A stretch of DNA of 64,000 nucleotides, from positions 62,001 through 126,000 of the forward strand of contig DJKX01000040.1 of assembly GCA_002436185.1 (NCBI GenBank), read 5' to 3'. A model generated the notes under the pieces. The model was not told where the DNA came from and searched no databases. It saw only the letters and a list, made by a program, of their open reading frames with translations. Shown here piece after piece: positions 16,652 through 25,734 of the stretch; the stretch's first letter is position 1; every line of letters starts with the position of its first letter. The stretch is from Fidelibacterota bacterium UBA6531 (GTDB taxonomy: Bacteria > Fidelibacterota > Marinisomatia > Marinisomatales > TCS55). Position numbers and translations under genes: made by a program.

Positions 16652-18169
16652 ATGGATTTCTTAAAAGAACTTGGAATAAAGCAAAATAATTATGGTACAT
16701 GCGTTGGCGGTGAAGAGTGGATCAAAACAGGAAAAGGTAAAAAATTAAATTCGATTAATCCATCAACCGGAGAGATCATTGCATCTGTTTACCAGGCATC
16801 TGATACTGATTATGAAAAAGTAATGGAAGCATCGGAAGATGCATTTAATCAATGGAAAAAAGTTCCAGCACCTGTTCGTGGGCAGTTGATTCGAGAAATA
16901 GGTGATGCGTTACGCGAAAAGAAAGATGCCCTAGGTAGTTTGGTCTCCCTAGAAATGGGTAAAATAAAGCAAGAAGGAGATGGTGAGGTACAGGAAATGA
17001 TCGACATTGCAGATTTTGCCGTTGGTCAATCCCGTATGCTTTATGGTAAAACGATGCATTCAGAACGCTACGACCATCGTATGTATGAACAATGGCATCC
17101 TTTAGGTATTTTGGGTGTTATTACAGCATTCAATTTTCCTGTCGCTGTATGGGCATGGAATGCTTGTCTTGCGGCCATCTGTGGTGATATTACCGTATGG
17201 AAACCATCATCCTCTGCACCACTATGTGCTGTAGCAGTGCAAAATATTGCAAATGATGTTCTGAATAATCACGGTTATAAAGGTATCTTTAGCACAGTAA
17301 TTGGCAGTGGATCTGTTGTAGGAGAAAGGATGCTGAACGATAATCGAATTACTCTCGTTTCCTTCACTGGTTCCACGAAAATGGGCCGCCATGTATCTGA
17401 AGTTGTTTCAGAACGATTTGGAAAAACCATTTTAGAGCTGGGTGGAAATAATGCTATCGTGGTTGATGAAACTGCAGACATGAATATGGTCATTCCTGCC
17501 ATTGCTTTTGGAGCAGTGGGAACAGCAGGGCAACGATGTACCAGTACACGAAGAATCATAATCCAGGAAACCCGCTATGAAGAATTGGTGAACCAATTAG
17601 TGAGCGCATACGAACAAGTAAATATTGGTGATCCATTGAAAGATGGTACGCTTATGGGACCTTTGGTAAACGAAAAGGCAGTAGAAGATTATAAAAATGC
17701 TCTGGAAAGAGTGAAAGAATCAGGTGGAGAAATACTTTATGGAGGAAAAACTCTCGAAGGAAACTTTGTCCAACCCACTATTGTGAAAGCGGAGAATCAT
17801 TGGGACATCGTGCAAGAAGAAACATTCGCACCGATCCTTTACATCATTACGTACAGTACATTGGAGGAAGCTATAGACATGCACAACAATGTACCGCAAG
17901 GTCTTTCTTCTGCAATGTTTACGTTGAACGTGCAAAATGCGGAATCGTTTCTTTCATCCGTTGGTAGTGATTGCGGTATTGCCAATATTAATATTGGTAC
18001 TTCAGGAGCTGAAATCGGCGGTGCCTTTGGTGGAGAAAAGGAAACGGGCGGTGGCAGAGAATCGGGCTCGGATGCATGGAAACAATACATGCGCAGGCAA
18101 ACCAATACGATTAATTGGAGCAAAGAACTGCCCCTTGCTCAAGGAATTAAATTTGATTTAACTGAATAG
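16652..18169 (+). CDS. amaB: ALDH7-family aldehyde dehydrogenase (2-aminoadipate semialdehyde dehydrogenase)
   Basis: A 505-aa NAD-dependent aldehyde dehydrogenase with the antiquitin-like (ALDH7) character: NFPVAVWAWN, FTGSTKMGRHVSE, the general-base Glu in LELGGNNAIVV and the nucleophile Cys296 in GQRCTSTRR. ALDH7 enzymes oxidise 2-aminoadipate 6-semialdehyde/P6C. The lysine 6-transaminase gene follows 8 bases later and makes exactly that substrate, so assignment to lysine catabolism rests on both motif and context. Alternative substrates such as betaine aldehyde are possible for the family. Confidence 0.88.
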   Translation: MDFLKELGIKQNNYGTCVGGEEWIKTGKGKKLNSINPSTGEIIASVYQASDTDYEKVMEASEDAFNQWKKVPAPVRGQLIREIGDALREKKDALGSLVSLEMGKIKQEGDGEVQEMIDIADFAVGQSRMLYGKTMHSERYDHRMYEQWHPLGILGVITAFNFPVAVWAWNACLAAICGDITVWKPSSSAPLCAVAVQNIANDVLNNHGYKGIFSTVIGSGSVVGERMLNDNRITLVSFTGSTKMGRHVSEVVSERFGKTILELGGNNAIVVDETADMNMVIPAIAFGAVGTAGQRCTSTRRIIIQETRYEELVNQLVSAYEQVNIGDPLKDGTLMGPLVNEKAVEDYKNALERVKESGGEILYGGKTLEGNFVQPTIVKAENHWDIVQEETFAPILYIITYSTLEEAIDMHNNVPQGLSSAMFTLNVQNAESFLSSVGSDCGIANINIGTSGAEIGGAFGGEKETGGGRESGSDAWKQYMRRQTNTINWSKELPLAQGIKFDLTE

Positions 18170-18177
18170 GAAAAATT

Positions 18178-19485
18178 ATGACAATTGTAGCAACTGACGT
18201 ACGAAACACCATCGGTAAGCACATGCTGGCGGATGGGATGGATCAGGTTATTGATTTAGAAAAAAGCCACGGCTCTTGGTTGGTAGATGCCCGTGACGGA
18301 CGGGAATACTTGGATTTATTTTCCATGTTTGCTTCCATGCCCATTGGCTACAACCATCCTTATGTCTTGGAAAATAAAGATCGCTTAACTCAAGCAGCCA
18401 TAAACAAGGTAACCAATTCAGATGTCTATTCAACAGAAATGGCAGATTTTGTTGATTCAATGGCGCGAATTGCTCAACCGGATTATTTGCCCTATGCTTT
18501 TTACGTAGAAGGCGGAACGCTTGCTGTGGAAAATGCTTTGAAAGTTGCATTTGATTGGAAAGTCCGTAAAAACTTGGCTGCCGGAAAAGGAGAAAAAGGA
18601 AGTAAAGTGATTCATTTTAAGGATTGTTTTCACGGTCGTTCAGGATACACAATGTCCCTTACAGATTCTCCCGATCCACGAAAAACACTCTATTTCCCTA
18701 AATTTGATTGGCCAAGGGTATCTAATCCAAAAATGACATTCCCACTTGATGAAGCGGCTGTTGTAAAAACAGAAGCCCAATCCATTGCAGAAATCCAATC
18801 AGCGATTTCAGCAAATCCTGACGATACTGCTGCTTTGATTATTGAGCCTATTCAAGGTGAAGGTGGGGATAATTATTTCCGGGAGGAGTTTTTTCGAGAA
18901 CTACGAAAAATATGTGATGAAAATGAAATCATGTTGATTTATGATGAAGTTCAAACAGGAATTGGTCTTACCGGTAAAATGTGGGCACATCAGCATTATG
19001 GAGTTGATTGCCGTCCGGATATTATCAGTTTTGGTAAAAAAACCCAGATTTGCGGTATATTCGTATCTAATCGAGTGGATGAGGTAGCACATAATGTATT
19101 TCATGAATCCAGTCGGTTGAATTCCACTTGGGGAGGGAATATAGCCGATATGGTACGTTTTACTCTTTATTTGGAAGTTATTGAAAAGGAAGGTCTTGTT
19201 GAAAAAGCAGCAGAAAATGGGGAATATGTATTGGATAAACTGGTTTCACTACAAAAAAATAATGGGGATGTTATTTCAAATGTTCGCGGTAAAGGACTAT
19301 TCTGCGCATTTGATTTACCCAATGGCGATGTTCGAGATAAAATGGTTTCTCTCATAGCTGACGAAGGATCACTTATGCTGGGCTGTGGCACAAAATCCAT
19401 CCGCTTTCGCCCTCATTTAAATATTACTCTTGATGAAATAGATACAGGATTTGAAATGATAGAAAGAGCAATTCAAAAACTGTGA
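18178..19485 (+). CDS. lat: L-lysine 6-transaminase
   Basis: A 435-aa PLP-dependent class III aminotransferase that moves the epsilon-amino group of lysine to 2-oxoglutarate, giving allysine (P6C). The PLP lysine is in SFGKKTQICG (Lys287 or Lys288). The KKTQ-CG context and NSTWGGN are characteristic of LAT rather than other class III enzymes. IIEPIQGEGGDNYF and LIYDEVQTG provide the cofactor-binding elements. Paired with the upstream ALDH7, it forms a two-step route from lysine to 2-aminoadipate. Its TGA overlaps the GTG start of rsmI. Confidence 0.93.
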   Translation: MTIVATDVRNTIGKHMLADGMDQVIDLEKSHGSWLVDARDGREYLDLFSMFASMPIGYNHPYVLENKDRLTQAAINKVTNSDVYSTEMADFVDSMARIAQPDYLPYAFYVEGGTLAVENALKVAFDWKVRKNLAAGKGEKGSKVIHFKDCFHGRSGYTMSLTDSPDPRKTLYFPKFDWPRVSNPKMTFPLDEAAVVKTEAQSIAEIQSAISANPDDTAALIIEPIQGEGGDNYFREEFFRELRKICDENEIMLIYDEVQTGIGLTGKMWAHQHYGVDCRPDIISFGKKTQICGIFVSNRVDEVAHNVFHESSRLNSTWGGNIADMVRFTLYLEVIEKEGLVEKAAENGEYVLDKLVSLQKNNGDVISNVRGKGLFCAFDLPNGDVRDKMVSLIADEGSLMLGCGTKSIRFRPHLNITLDEIDTGFEMIERAIQKL

Positions 19486-20186
19486 AACCTAACCAAAATG
19501 CAGGAATTTTGTACATAGTCTCTACTCCTATAGGTAATTTGAAAGATATCACTTATAGAGCCGTAGAAACGCTTCAAAATGTGTCTCTCATTGCTGCTGA
19601 AGATACACGCCATTCAGGAATACTCCTCAAACATTACAAAATAAAGACTCCACAAGTAAGTTATTTTGAACACAATCGCTTTACCAGGATTCCCAAAATT
19701 GTAGAAACATTGCAATCCGGTTCTGACGTTGCCGTTATCACCGATGCAGGAACTCCGGGCGTTAGTGATCCGGCATATAAATTAGTTCGCGCTGCCATTG
19801 AAGAAGATATAAAAATTGAATCCATTCCCGGTAGTTCTGCAATACTAACAGCCCTTGTATCTTCCGGACTGCCTACAGACCGATTTCTTTTTGAAGGATT
19901 CATTCCATCCAAAAAGGGAAGGAAAAAACGATTGGAGGCTATAAAGAATGAAAACGCAACAATCGTATTTTTTGAAAGTCCACATCGCCTCGGTCGAACA
20001 TTAAAAGATATTTATGCTGTTTTTGGTAACCGGCCAGCCGTTCTAGCTCGTGAATTAACCAAAATGTATGAGGAAATAATTCGTGGAACTGTTTCGGAGT
20101 TAATAACGTATTTTTCACAGAAACCTCCAAAGGGAGAATGTGTATTAATGATCGGGAAAGATGACTCAAATGTCTACTTCAACTAA
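19482..20186 (+). CDS. rsmI: 16S rRNA (cytidine1402-2'-O)-methyltransferase
   Basis: A 234-aa SAM-dependent methylase of the tetrapyrrole-methylase fold. The family signatures are visible: YIVSTPIGNLKDIT, AAEDTRHSG, VITDAGTPGVSDPA, FEGFIPSKKGRKK and FFESPHRL. It methylates C1402 in the ribosomal decoding centre. It starts at a GTG overlapping the lat stop codon (GTGA); no in-frame ATG is available nearby. It lacks the short C-terminal helical domain present in some RsmI proteins (usual length about 280), so it is a shorter version. Confidence 0.95.
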   Translation: MKPNQNAGILYIVSTPIGNLKDITYRAVETLQNVSLIAAEDTRHSGILLKHYKIKTPQVSYFEHNRFTRIPKIVETLQSGSDVAVITDAGTPGVSDPAYKLVRAAIEEDIKIESIPGSSAILTALVSSGLPTDRFLFEGFIPSKKGRKKRLEAIKNENATIVFFESPHRLGRTLKDIYAVFGNRPAVLARELTKMYEEIIRGTVSELITYFSQKPPKGECVLMIGKDDSNVYFN

Positions 20187-20802
20187 ATCACGCTTTATCA
20201 CATTTGAAGGTATCGACGGCTGTGGTAAGTCCACACAGGCGAAACTGCTATTGGAAACGCTGAATGATGAAGGATGCAAAACCATTCTTGTTCGCGAACC
20301 GGGAGGAACGCGTGTTTCTGAAGCAGTAAGGGAAATTTTATTAACTAAAGGAATGGATGAACTAGAGCATCGCACCGAAGCATTGCTTATGACAGCCAGT
20401 CGCGCCCAACTCACTGATGAAATAATTTTACCTAATCTTGATAAAGGGAATTGGGTCATCGCTGACCGTTTTTCGGATTCAACATTGGCATACCAAGGCG
20501 GTGGTCGTTCATTGGATATTGAATGGCTACTTAAATTGAATGATTTCGCAACAGCTGGATTATCACCGGATATGACTGTTTTTGTGGATATTGTACCTGA
20601 AGAAGGCCAGCGAAGGAGAGAAGCTAATAACCCCGATCGCATCGAAAAAGCAGGCATGGATTTTCAACAAAACGTTCGTAAAATGTATCATGAAATTGCA
20701 AAGCGGTTTCCCGATAGAATATTTGTAGTCGATGGACATGAAACAATTGAAAATATTCAGCATAATATTTGGCAAGAAATAACAAGGAGATATTTTTTGT
20801 GA
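20170..20802 (+). CDS. tmk: Thymidylate kinase
   Basis: A 210-aa dTMP kinase: P-loop FEGIDGCGKST near residues 9-19, the VREPGGTRVSE motif, the DRF...STLAYQGGGR substrate region and the lid region PEEGQRRREANNPDRIE. I chose the ATG at 20170 because GGGAAAG ends about 9 bases upstream; the ATG at 20161 directly abuts that site. The gene overlaps rsmI, and its TGA overlaps the ATG of ctpA (TGATG). It is part of a tight rsmI-tmk-ctpA unit. Confidence 0.95.
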   Translation: MSTSTKSRFITFEGIDGCGKSTQAKLLLETLNDEGCKTILVREPGGTRVSEAVREILLTKGMDELEHRTEALLMTASRAQLTDEIILPNLDKGNWVIADRFSDSTLAYQGGGRSLDIEWLLKLNDFATAGLSPDMTVFVDIVPEEGQRRREANNPDRIEKAGMDFQQNVRKMYHEIAKRFPDRIFVVDGHETIENIQHNIWQEITRRYFL

Positions 20803-22460
20803 TGCATTTTTTTAATAATAAAAGGAAAAAAATATTAATCAGCGTTCTACTCGCTGGTTTTATTTTTATCATTATTGGTGCGTCAAACTCCGATACATAT
20901 CGCAGTATCGCTCGCTCCCAGCGAATCATTAATGAAGTATATAAACATCTGATTGTTAATTATGCCGACGAACTGGATACGGATGAGTTCACTAAAATAA
21001 GTATCAATAATATGCTTTCGGACTTGGATCCCTATACTGTGTATTTAGAGTCGGAAGAACGGGACAATTTGGATATGCTTACACATGGAAAATATGGAGG
21101 CGTTGGTATTCAACTTGGAAAAAGGGATGACCACTTAACTGTTATTTCCCCAATGGAAGATTCTCCTGCAAAAAATGCTGGTATTTTAAGTGGGGATATT
21201 ATTAGCAAGATAGACGATGAAGATGTCAAAGATTTATCATTAAATGAAGCAGCAAAGCTCATTCGCGGTCAAAAAGGAACAACGGTTGTATTAACCATTA
21301 TCCGTTTAGGTGAAGATGAATCAATTGAATTTCATTTAACACGGAGTGATATACAGGTTCAGGATATTCCTTTTGCAGAAATGATAGACGATGAAACCGG
21401 TTACATTGTGTTAACACGCTTTTCCAAAAATGCTCCTAAAGAAATGGAAAAAGCTCTACGTAGCTTATTAGGTCAGGACATGGATAATCTTATTCTGGAT
21501 TTACGCAATAATCCAGGTGGTTTGCTTGCAGCGGCTATTGATATTTTGGAATTATTTGTTCCAAAAGGTGAGAAATTGCTTTGGACAAAAGGGCGTAATA
21601 AAGAATCAAATCGTCAATTTATTTCCCTTAAAAATCCCTTATTGGATGAGAAAATTAAAATTGCTGTTTTAATCAACGAAGGCAGTGCATCTGCCAGTGA
21701 AATTGTTTCCGGTGTTATCCAAGATCTGGACAGGGGAATCGTTATTGGACATAAATCATTTGGTAAAGGTTTGGTACAGTCAGTATACGGCATCGATCAA
21801 AAACGATCATTGAAAGTAACGACGGCGAAATATTATATACCCAGCGGCAGGCTTATTCAAAAACCTGATTATTTAAATAATCAGATTGTAAAAAATGTTG
21901 CCATCGAAGATTCTAGTTTTAAAACAAAAGGTGGACGTTCAGTGAAAGGCGGTGGCGGTATTGTTCCTGATTTTATCGTGGAAAATATTCCAGTTGGACC
22001 GCTTACTCGTGAATGCTGGCGGAAGAGCTATTTCTTTTCTTTTGCTCGTGAAAATAAAAATGGATTTGAATCGTTTGAAGATGTACTGAATAATGATGGA
22101 ATTATGGATGCATTTTCCAACTATCTATCGAATCAAGAATTGGACGTTAAAATAGATGGTCAATCCCAATTTGAAGAAAGCAAAGAAAAGCTGCAATCTT
22201 ACGATGAGAAAAATGCAAAATTGAATTATGCATTAAAAGTGATTGAGGAATTTATTGAAGACACTGAAGAATCCTTATTTCAAGATGAGCTAAAAAATTT
22301 AAAGAAGGGTGTTTATGCTAATTTTGCCCAACTCTTTGATGGAAATAAAGGACGGATCCGCTACAATGTTGATCAAGACGAAGTTATCATAAAAGCGCGT
22401 CAGTTACTTCACGATCCTATGGCATATACAGAAACATTCATCGCAGTTACAAATAATTAA
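20802..22460 (+). CDS. ctpA: C-terminal processing peptidase (S41, CtpA/Prc-like)
   Basis: A 552-aa serine protease anchored by an N-terminal helix (about 10-28), acting in the periplasm on proteins with exposed C-termini. A PDZ domain with KYGGVGIQLG and GDIISKIDDEDV precedes the S41 core. The catalytic Ser297 is in GSASASE and the Lys322 in SFGKGLVQ. After the core is a charged helical C-terminal region of about 140 residues. The ATG at 20802 is preceded by AAGGAGA, so I prefer it over an upstream frame inside tmk. Confidence 0.94.
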   Translation: MHFFNNKRKKILISVLLAGFIFIIIGASNSDTYRSIARSQRIINEVYKHLIVNYADELDTDEFTKISINNMLSDLDPYTVYLESEERDNLDMLTHGKYGGVGIQLGKRDDHLTVISPMEDSPAKNAGILSGDIISKIDDEDVKDLSLNEAAKLIRGQKGTTVVLTIIRLGEDESIEFHLTRSDIQVQDIPFAEMIDDETGYIVLTRFSKNAPKEMEKALRSLLGQDMDNLILDLRNNPGGLLAAAIDILELFVPKGEKLLWTKGRNKESNRQFISLKNPLLDEKIKIAVLINEGSASASEIVSGVIQDLDRGIVIGHKSFGKGLVQSVYGIDQKRSLKVTTAKYYIPSGRLIQKPDYLNNQIVKNVAIEDSSFKTKGGRSVKGGGGIVPDFIVENIPVGPLTRECWRKSYFFSFARENKNGFESFEDVLNNDGIMDAFSNYLSNQELDVKIDGQSQFEESKEKLQSYDEKNAKLNYALKVIEEFIEDTEESLFQDELKNLKKGVYANFAQLFDGNKGRIRYNVDQDEVIIKARQLLHDPMAYTETFIAVTNN

Positions 22461-22533
22461 TACTTTACTTAAAACCATACTATTATTCCGTAAGAATAGC
22501 ATTAAATTCCACGGCTTTTTTCCACCTGAAATG

Positions 22534-22607
22534 GGGCGATTAGCTCAGTTGGTTAGAGTGCTTGCTTGACATGCAAGAGGTCGGCAGTTCAAGTCTGCCA
22601 TCGCCCA
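22534..22607 (+). tRNA. tRNA-Val (GAC)
   Basis: A 74-base cloverleaf. The acceptor stem GGCGAT region pairs fully with ATCGCCC, the anticodon stem CTTGC/GCAAG encloses TTGACAT with anticodon GAC, and the T-arm is GGCAG-TTCAAGT-CTGCC. No CCA is encoded after the discriminator A. It lies between ctpA and thrS on the same strand. Confidence 0.96.
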
Positions 22608-22735
22608 CAGGAATAAAAAATAATTTAATAATGAAACAAAAAACATATTCGATACTTTTCCCTGCAGATGAAAATTTGCACATGGCGCTGTATATCCATT
22701 TTACAATCTGATTTGTACTTTTCTTACATATTTAC

Positions 22736-24652
22736 ATGAGTAACATTACCATAACATTTCCCGATCAATCTACGCGGTCATTCCCGTCGGGTGTTTCCAC
22801 AATGGAGATTGCTGAAAATATCGGTCCTCGATTGGCAAAAGCGGCAGTTGCAACACGAATTAACAACGAACTCGCCGATTTATCATTTTCCATTGATACA
22901 GATGCTGAAATTGAAATTATTACGGATGATTCTGATGCAGGTCACGAAGTGCTCTTACACAGCACAGCACACCTAATGGCGCAAGCTGTTAAAGCTCTTT
23001 TCCCTGATGCCAAAGTAACCATCGGCCCGGCAATTGAAAATCGATTTTATTACGACTTTGATATTGAGGGTACATTTTCGGATGAAGACTTGGAAAAGAT
23101 TGAAGCTAAAATGAGGGAATTGTCTAAAAGCGATTTTACAGTAAACAGATTAGAAATAAGCCGGAATGATGCTCTTAAAAAATTCCACGATATGGGCGAA
23201 ACGTATAAAGTGGAAATCATAGAACAGATTGATGAAAAGGATACAATTTCAGCTTATAGCCAAGATGATTTTATAGATTTATGTCGAGGACCTCATGTTC
23301 CATCTACGGGAAGGATTAAACATTTTAAATTATTAAGTACTTCAGGTGCATATTGGCGAGGTGATGAAAATAACACAATGCTCCAACGAATTTATGGAAC
23401 AGCATTCAGTTCAAAAAAAGGATTGGATGAATATCTTCATAATTTGGAAGAAGCGAAAAAGCGGGATCATCGTAAACTTGGAAAAGAATTAGATCTGTTT
23501 TTCTTCCACTCATTATCACCTGCAAGTCCATTTTTTACGGATAAAGGTGCCGTCATTTATAATGGTCTCGTAAGTTATATACGTGATTTGTATCAACAGT
23601 ATGGCTATGATGAAGTTATCAGCCCCCAAGTGTTTGATATGGAATTATGGAAGCAGTCCGGACATTACGAAATGTTTATTGACAATATGTTTAGCATGAA
23701 AATGGGTGAACGAGAGTTTGGTTTAAAACCCATGAATTGTCCCGGCCACACATTAATGTATTCACATGGACTCCATTCGTATCGGGATCTTCCCATTCGT
23801 ATGGCCGATTTTGGGCGTTTACATCGATTTGAAAAAGCGGGTGTTCTTTCCGGATTGACACGAGTTCGCAGCATGGCTCAAGACGATGCCCATATATTTT
23901 GCACTCCAGATCAAATTGGAGATGAAATACGCGATTTATTTGAAATGGTTCAAAAAGTATACGATACGTTTAACTTTAAAGATTTATCCATAGCATTGAG
24001 TACACGTCCGGAAAAAGCATTAGGGGAAGTAAAGTTGTGGAATAAAGCTGAATCAACCTTGAAAGATGTTTTAGAAAAGTCGAATTTTGAATTTACAATT
24101 GATGAAGGTGAGGGGGCATTTTACGGACCAAAGATTGATTTTTATGTAAAAGATGCTTTGCAGCGTGATCATCAATTGGCAACAATCCAATTGGATTTCG
24201 TTTTGCCTGAACGATTCAAATTGAAATACATTGCTGAAGATGGCAGTGAAGCACGTCCTGTTATGATTCATCGTGCCATTTTAGGATCGTTGGAACGATT
24301 TTTTGGTGTATACTTGGAACATTGCGGAGGAGATTTCCCATTGTGGTTGGCGCCTGTACAAGTGACTGTTTTGCCTGTTTCAGATAAGGTGCAGGACTAT
24401 GCTGAATCAGTTACACAAAAATTAAATGCTGCCGGTTTTCGTATTCAGCTGGATGATAAAGCTGATAAAATCGGAGCAAAAATTCGCCAAGCTGAATTGA
24501 GTAAAATAAACGTTATGCTCATCGTAGGCGAAAAAGAAGCAGAAGCCGGAACAGTATCTGTTCGTCGACGTCACCAAGGTGACTTGGGTGAAATGGATGT
24601 TACAGAACTGATCGATCTGTTAAATGACGAAATAAAACAAAGGAGTTCATAA
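22736..24652 (+). CDS. thrS: Threonyl-tRNA synthetase
   Basis: A 638-aa class II synthetase with the usual order: an N-terminal TGS domain (FPDQSTRSFPSGVSTMEIA), an editing domain with the HSTAHLMAQAVK and DLCRGPHVPSTG motifs, a catalytic core with MNCPGHTLMYSH, and a C-terminal anticodon-binding domain (LAPVQVTVLPVSD). It charges tRNA-Thr and edits Ser-tRNA-Thr. It leads a translation-factor operon thrS-infC-rpmI-rplT-pheS-pheT. The 128-base leader after tRNA-Val has no recognisable T-box. Confidence 0.97.
   Translation: MSNITITFPDQSTRSFPSGVSTMEIAENIGPRLAKAAVATRINNELADLSFSIDTDAEIEIITDDSDAGHEVLLHSTAHLMAQAVKALFPDAKVTIGPAIENRFYYDFDIEGTFSDEDLEKIEAKMRELSKSDFTVNRLEISRNDALKKFHDMGETYKVEIIEQIDEKDTISAYSQDDFIDLCRGPHVPSTGRIKHFKLLSTSGAYWRGDENNTMLQRIYGTAFSSKKGLDEYLHNLEEAKKRDHRKLGKELDLFFFHSLSPASPFFTDKGAVIYNGLVSYIRDLYQQYGYDEVISPQVFDMELWKQSGHYEMFIDNMFSMKMGEREFGLKPMNCPGHTLMYSHGLHSYRDLPIRMADFGRLHRFEKAGVLSGLTRVRSMAQDDAHIFCTPDQIGDEIRDLFEMVQKVYDTFNFKDLSIALSTRPEKALGEVKLWNKAESTLKDVLEKSNFEFTIDEGEGAFYGPKIDFYVKDALQRDHQLATIQLDFVLPERFKLKYIAEDGSEARPVMIHRAILGSLERFFGVYLEHCGGDFPLWLAPVQVTVLPVSDKVQDYAESVTQKLNAAGFRIQLDDKADKIGAKIRQAELSKINVMLIVGEKEAEAGTVSVRRRHQGDLGEMDVTELIDLLNDEIKQRSS
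24640..24645 (+). promoter_or_regulatory. Shine-Dalgarno that fixes an ATC start for infC
   Basis: AAGGAG lies inside the last codons of thrS, six bases before the ATC at 24652. It has the best spacing to that codon; the alternative ATA at 24649 is only three bases away. The site supports translation from a non-canonical start shared by one base with the thrS stop TAA. Confidence 0.7.
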
Positions 24653-25167
24653 TCGGAAAAAGGAATAAAACACGTATAAATGATAAAATAACGGAAGATG
24701 AAGTTAGATTAATTTCTGAAGTGGGTGAACAGCTTGGCGTCGTTAAAATTGATGATGCATTGCAAAAAGCGCAAGATGCCGGACTCGATTTGGTAGAAGT
24801 CGCACCGAATTCAAAACCACCTGTATGTAAAATTCTTAATTTTGGAAAGATTAAATATGAAGCGAAGAAAAAACTTCAAAACAGTAAAAAGAAACAACAT
24901 GTTATAAAAATTAAGGAAGTACGTGTTCGTCCTGCCATTGGCGAAAATGACTTAAATACGAAAATGAACATGGGGAGAAAATTTCTGAAAGATGGTTGTA
25001 AATTAAAGGTGACGATTATGTTCCGCGGACGTGAATTGAGTCGCGCTCAAGAAATGGGCGATGCTATTCTCGAACGTATAACAGCAATGTTAGAAGATAT
25101 TTCAGAACCTGATCAACAATCAGAATTGGAAGGACGGAGAATATCCGTCATGTTTACTGCAAAGTAG
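24652..25167 (+). CDS. infC: Translation initiation factor IF-3, non-canonical ATC start
   Basis: A 171-aa IF-3. The protein up to residue 23 reads KRNKTRINDKITEDEVRLIS, the standard IF-3 N-terminus, and all of it precedes the first GTG (24721). No ATG/GTG/TTG exists in frame between the previous stop and there, so translation must begin at a non-canonical codon; ATC 24652 has AAGGAG six bases upstream. IF-3 is known to discriminate against non-AUG starts, and E. coli infC uses AUU for autoregulation, so the same control is likely here. The C-terminal domain (KIKEVRVRP, MFRGRELSR) is complete. Confidence 0.93.
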   Translation: MGKRNKTRINDKITEDEVRLISEVGEQLGVVKIDDALQKAQDAGLDLVEVAPNSKPPVCKILNFGKIKYEAKKKLQNSKKKQHVIKIKEVRVRPAIGENDLNTKMNMGRKFLKDGCKLKVTIMFRGRELSRAQEMGDAILERITAMLEDISEPDQQSELEGRRISVMFTAK

Positions 25168-25176
25168 GAGAACCTA

Positions 25177-25371
25177 ATGCCTAAGATGAAAACACGTCGA
25201 AGCGCTGCAAAGCGGTTCAAATTAACCGGGACCGGACGTATTCGACGTAACAAAGCAAACCATAGACACATGCTCATCAGGCGGAGCAAAAGTGCAAAGC
25301 GAAAAATGCGTAATGCAGGACTCGTTTCAAGCGCAGAAGAAAATCGCGTCCGCAAGATGCTTGGAATCTAA
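25177..25371 (+). CDS. rpmI: 50S ribosomal protein L35
   Basis: A 64-aa, very basic protein that opens MPKMKTRRSAAKRFKLTG, the standard L35 start, and contains the HMLIRRSKSAKRKMR region. A GTAGGAGAA site lies just before the ATG. It sits between infC and rplT, the order conserved in most bacteria, where L20 commonly represses the operon. No clear L20 pseudoknot could be drawn by eye. Confidence 0.97.
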   Translation: MPKMKTRRSAAKRFKLTGTGRIRRNKANHRHMLIRRSKSAKRKMRNAGLVSSAEENRVRKMLGI

Positions 25372-25384
25372 AGGAGTATAAGAG

Positions 25385-25732
25385 ATGCCAAGAGCTAATA
25401 GTTCTGTGCCAAGACACAGACGTCATCGTAAGGTAGTAAAGCAGGCCAAAGGCTACTATGGTGCCCGGAGCCGCAATTTCAAGGCTGCAAAGGACGCAGT
25501 CTGGAAAGCAGGGCAATATGCCTATCGTGATCGCCGTCAGCGGAAACGTTTTTTCCGCAGACTATGGATTACTCGCATCAATGCGGCTGTCCGACAGCAT
25601 GGTTTGACTTATTCTGCATTTATTGCCGGTTTGAAGGAAAAAGAGATTGAACTTGACCGTAAGGTCTTGGCTGATATGGCCATGAACAATCCCGATTCTT
25701 TCGCCGAATTAGTCAGTTCTGTAAAGAACTAA
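25385..25732 (+). CDS. rplT: 50S ribosomal protein L20
   Basis: A 115-aa basic protein with the L20 signature: RHRKVVKQAKGYYGARSR near residues 14-31, RDRRQRKRFFRRLWITRIN and later YSAFIAGLKE. An AAAGGAG site precedes the ATG. L20 is an early 50S assembly protein that in other bacteria also represses its own operon. It lies 13 bases after rpmI and 2 bases before pheS. Confidence 0.97.
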   Translation: MPRANSSVPRHRRHRKVVKQAKGYYGARSRNFKAAKDAVWKAGQYAYRDRRQRKRFFRRLWITRINAAVRQHGLTYSAFIAGLKEKEIELDRKVLADMAMNNPDSFAELVSSVKN

Positions 25733-25734
25733 CG

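Noticed and set aside
22631..22711. 26-codon frame MKQKTYSILFPADEN... before thrS
   Set aside because: Considered as a leader peptide, but it has only two Thr codons, no attenuator hairpin and no clear Shine-Dalgarno.
22608..22735. Possible T-box leader before thrS
   Set aside because: No T-box bulge sequence (TGGNACC-like) or specifier-loop structure could be found.
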